NCBI RefSeq assembly: GCF_038446525.1
Contig: NZ_CP151792.1
Location: forward strand, 1,302,001 to 1,366,000
Length of the DNA: 64,000 nt
Source: Methanolobus sp. ZRKC5
GTDB taxonomy: Archaea; Halobacteriota; Methanosarcinia; Methanosarcinales; Methanosarcinaceae
Direction: 5' to 3'
The notes below the pieces were generated by a model. The model worked only from the letters and a program-made list of their open reading frames with translations. It was not told the DNA's origin and made no database searches. This document shows positions 63,149-64,000 of this stretch, piece by piece. The position numbers and the translations under genes were made by a program. How positions within the stretch are numbered: position 1 is the stretch's first letter; each line of letters begins with the position of its first letter.

Positions 63149-63972
63149 AAGAAGGTATAACCTTCCCGGAGATAAATATCAGGCAAGTTGCCAATTATAT
63201 CATCCAGATTCCTGACAGACCGGAATGTAGCATATGCTGCAATGAAACTGTCCAGGGCATCTCCATCCTTATTGTCTATTATTTTTTCCCGGATCTCATC
63301 CGGGACAGTTATTCCTTTATGAAGCATTTCATCCAGGATGTGTTTCCGGGTTTGCCTCTCTTTTTCTGTCCTTCCCTTATAGCTAATGTAAAGGTCTTCA
63401 CTCTTCAGTGTTGATGCCGGACATGTTTCCATAATCCATGGATTATCTTCCTTTGGTTTCTGCATTGGGAGTGCGCAAGCTTCTCCCGACATTACAAGAG
63501 GGCGTACAACATCACGAATTCCGTAGTATGTCTGTTTGTATACCCAGAGATTGTAAATGCTAAACGGAGCTTTGACCTCGATATCTGTAAGACGCTTGAG
63601 TTCAGTTTTCCCACCGGCAATTCGCATCGCCTTTTTAAATTCGTCGGCAGATTGATATTCATGAGGAAAATCAGATACAAAAGAATACCAGTCTTTCCCG
63701 GACATCAGTTTGTGAGGAAGACTAAAAGGGAAATCCATCCCGAAAACAGAGTGTTTATTTGAGATTATCAAATCACGAAGGGCAGAAAGACATGCGTGTC
63801 GTTCCTTGCTATTATTAGCTACAATATCCGATATGGGATAACATTTGAGAACTGTAAGCACATCATCTTCTGCAACACCCTCACTTATCCATATCTTGCG
63901 ACCTGCATCTTTTGCACCACTGAAGTCAACACCATAAACCCTGCGTTTCCTTCCAGTGGCAGCAAATATCAT
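63145..63972 (-). CDS. DUF429-like protein of unknown function
   Basis: The 275-residue soluble protein begins with VYGVDFSGAKDAGRKIWIS (about residue 12) and VFGMDFPFSLPH (about 76), two acidic strand motifs of the RNase-H-like DUF429 family, and has DALDSFIAAYATFRS (about 238) near the C-terminus, the third acidic motif. The fold suggests a nuclease; the function is not known. It is convergent with afpA. The last 28 bases of the window carry no further gene. Confidence 0.75.
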   Translation of the reverse strand: MIFAATGRKRRVYGVDFSGAKDAGRKIWISEGVAEDDVLTVLKCYPISDIVANNSKERHACLSALRDLIISNKHSVFGMDFPFSLPHKLMSGKDWYSFVSDFPHEYQSADEFKKAMRIAGGKTELKRLTDIEVKAPFSIYNLWVYKQTYYGIRDVVRPLVMSGEACALPMQKPKEDNPWIMETCPASTLKSEDLYISYKGRTEKERQTRKHILDEMLHKGITVPDEIREKIIDNKDGDALDSFIAAYATFRSVRNLDDIIGNLPDIYLREGYTFF

Positions 63973-64000
63973 GTATAATTCCGATTCAGTTGTCCCGCAG

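Overview
The window comes from a methylotrophic methanogenic archaeon of the order Methanosarcinales, most like the Methanolobus / Methanococcoides / Methanohalophilus group. The evidence is mer and fpoF side by side, a methylamine-type CoM methyltransferase (mtbA), corrinoid proteins, a trimethylamine methyltransferase gene (mttB) with an in-frame amber (pyrrolysine) codon, an anaerobic cobamide pathway, a CysRS gene behind tRNA-Cys, many PAS/histidine-kinase genes and PGF-type surface anchors. No genus can be fixed from the sequence alone.

Layout. 0-8 kb: TPR and membrane proteins, a PrsW-type protease, a histidine kinase, a four-CBS protein, and two decayed genes (an MscS channel and a small membrane protein). 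8-13.4 kb is an accessory patch: a gamma carbonic anhydrase-like gene, two copies of a 194-bp MITE, an IS630 element, a FAS1 lipoprotein, a tRNA fragment, a MarR/MFS operon with twin operators, and tRNA-Gly. 13.5-21 kb: TPR lipoprotein, a J-domain protein, a broken iron-sulfur flavoprotein gene, a CTP-dependent lipid kinase-like protein, and a TetR-controlled ABC-2 exporter whose second permease is broken. 21-27.4 kb: amidohydrolase, UspA, CBS protein, the riboflavin/F420-pathway reductase, a thioredoxin/CcdA pair and a repeat-containing surface protein.

27.4-33.3 kb: a cobamide cluster on the minus strand (cbiT-L-F-G-cobE-like-H-C) divergent from cbiP. 33.5-36.6 kb: feoA-feoB with a membrane protein and a FeoC-like protein. 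36.8-41.2 kb: trpD-F-E-G followed by an AK6-type kinase. 41.3-46.4 kb: a two-component cluster (hybrid kinase, single-domain receiver, CHASE/PAS kinase interrupted by one amber codon). 46.8-48.3 kb: tRNA-Cys and cysS.

48.4-54 kb: the methylamine region. An intact corrinoid protein and mtbA are followed by a wrecked trimethylamine locus: mttC is split by the third MITE copy with a perfect 8-bp target duplication, and mttB has lost its 5' third in a deletion that joins it to the tail of a regulator gene. An intact paralogous regulator follows. 54-55.6 kb: an ArsR-ArsM fusion and a CopZ-like protein. 55.7-58.3 kb: nadM, fpoF, mer. 58.6-63.1 kb: a compact plus-strand redox cluster (two DUF2180-like zinc proteins, an AhpD-like protein, a five-heme cytochrome c with a PGF-type anchor, ferredoxin, iron-sulfur flavoprotein, FNR-like reductase, archaeoflavoprotein), the most interesting intact unit. 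A DUF429-like gene closes the window.

How the parts connect: the cobamide genes supply the cofactor for the corrinoid methyltransferases; Mer and Fpo oxidise methyl groups and feed electrons to the membrane; the 58.6-63 kb cluster looks like an additional ferredoxin/flavin route that may end at a surface cytochrome. The number of broken genes (MscS, small membrane protein, flavoprotein, ABC permease, mttC, mttB, regulator tail) shows active gene loss in this stretch.
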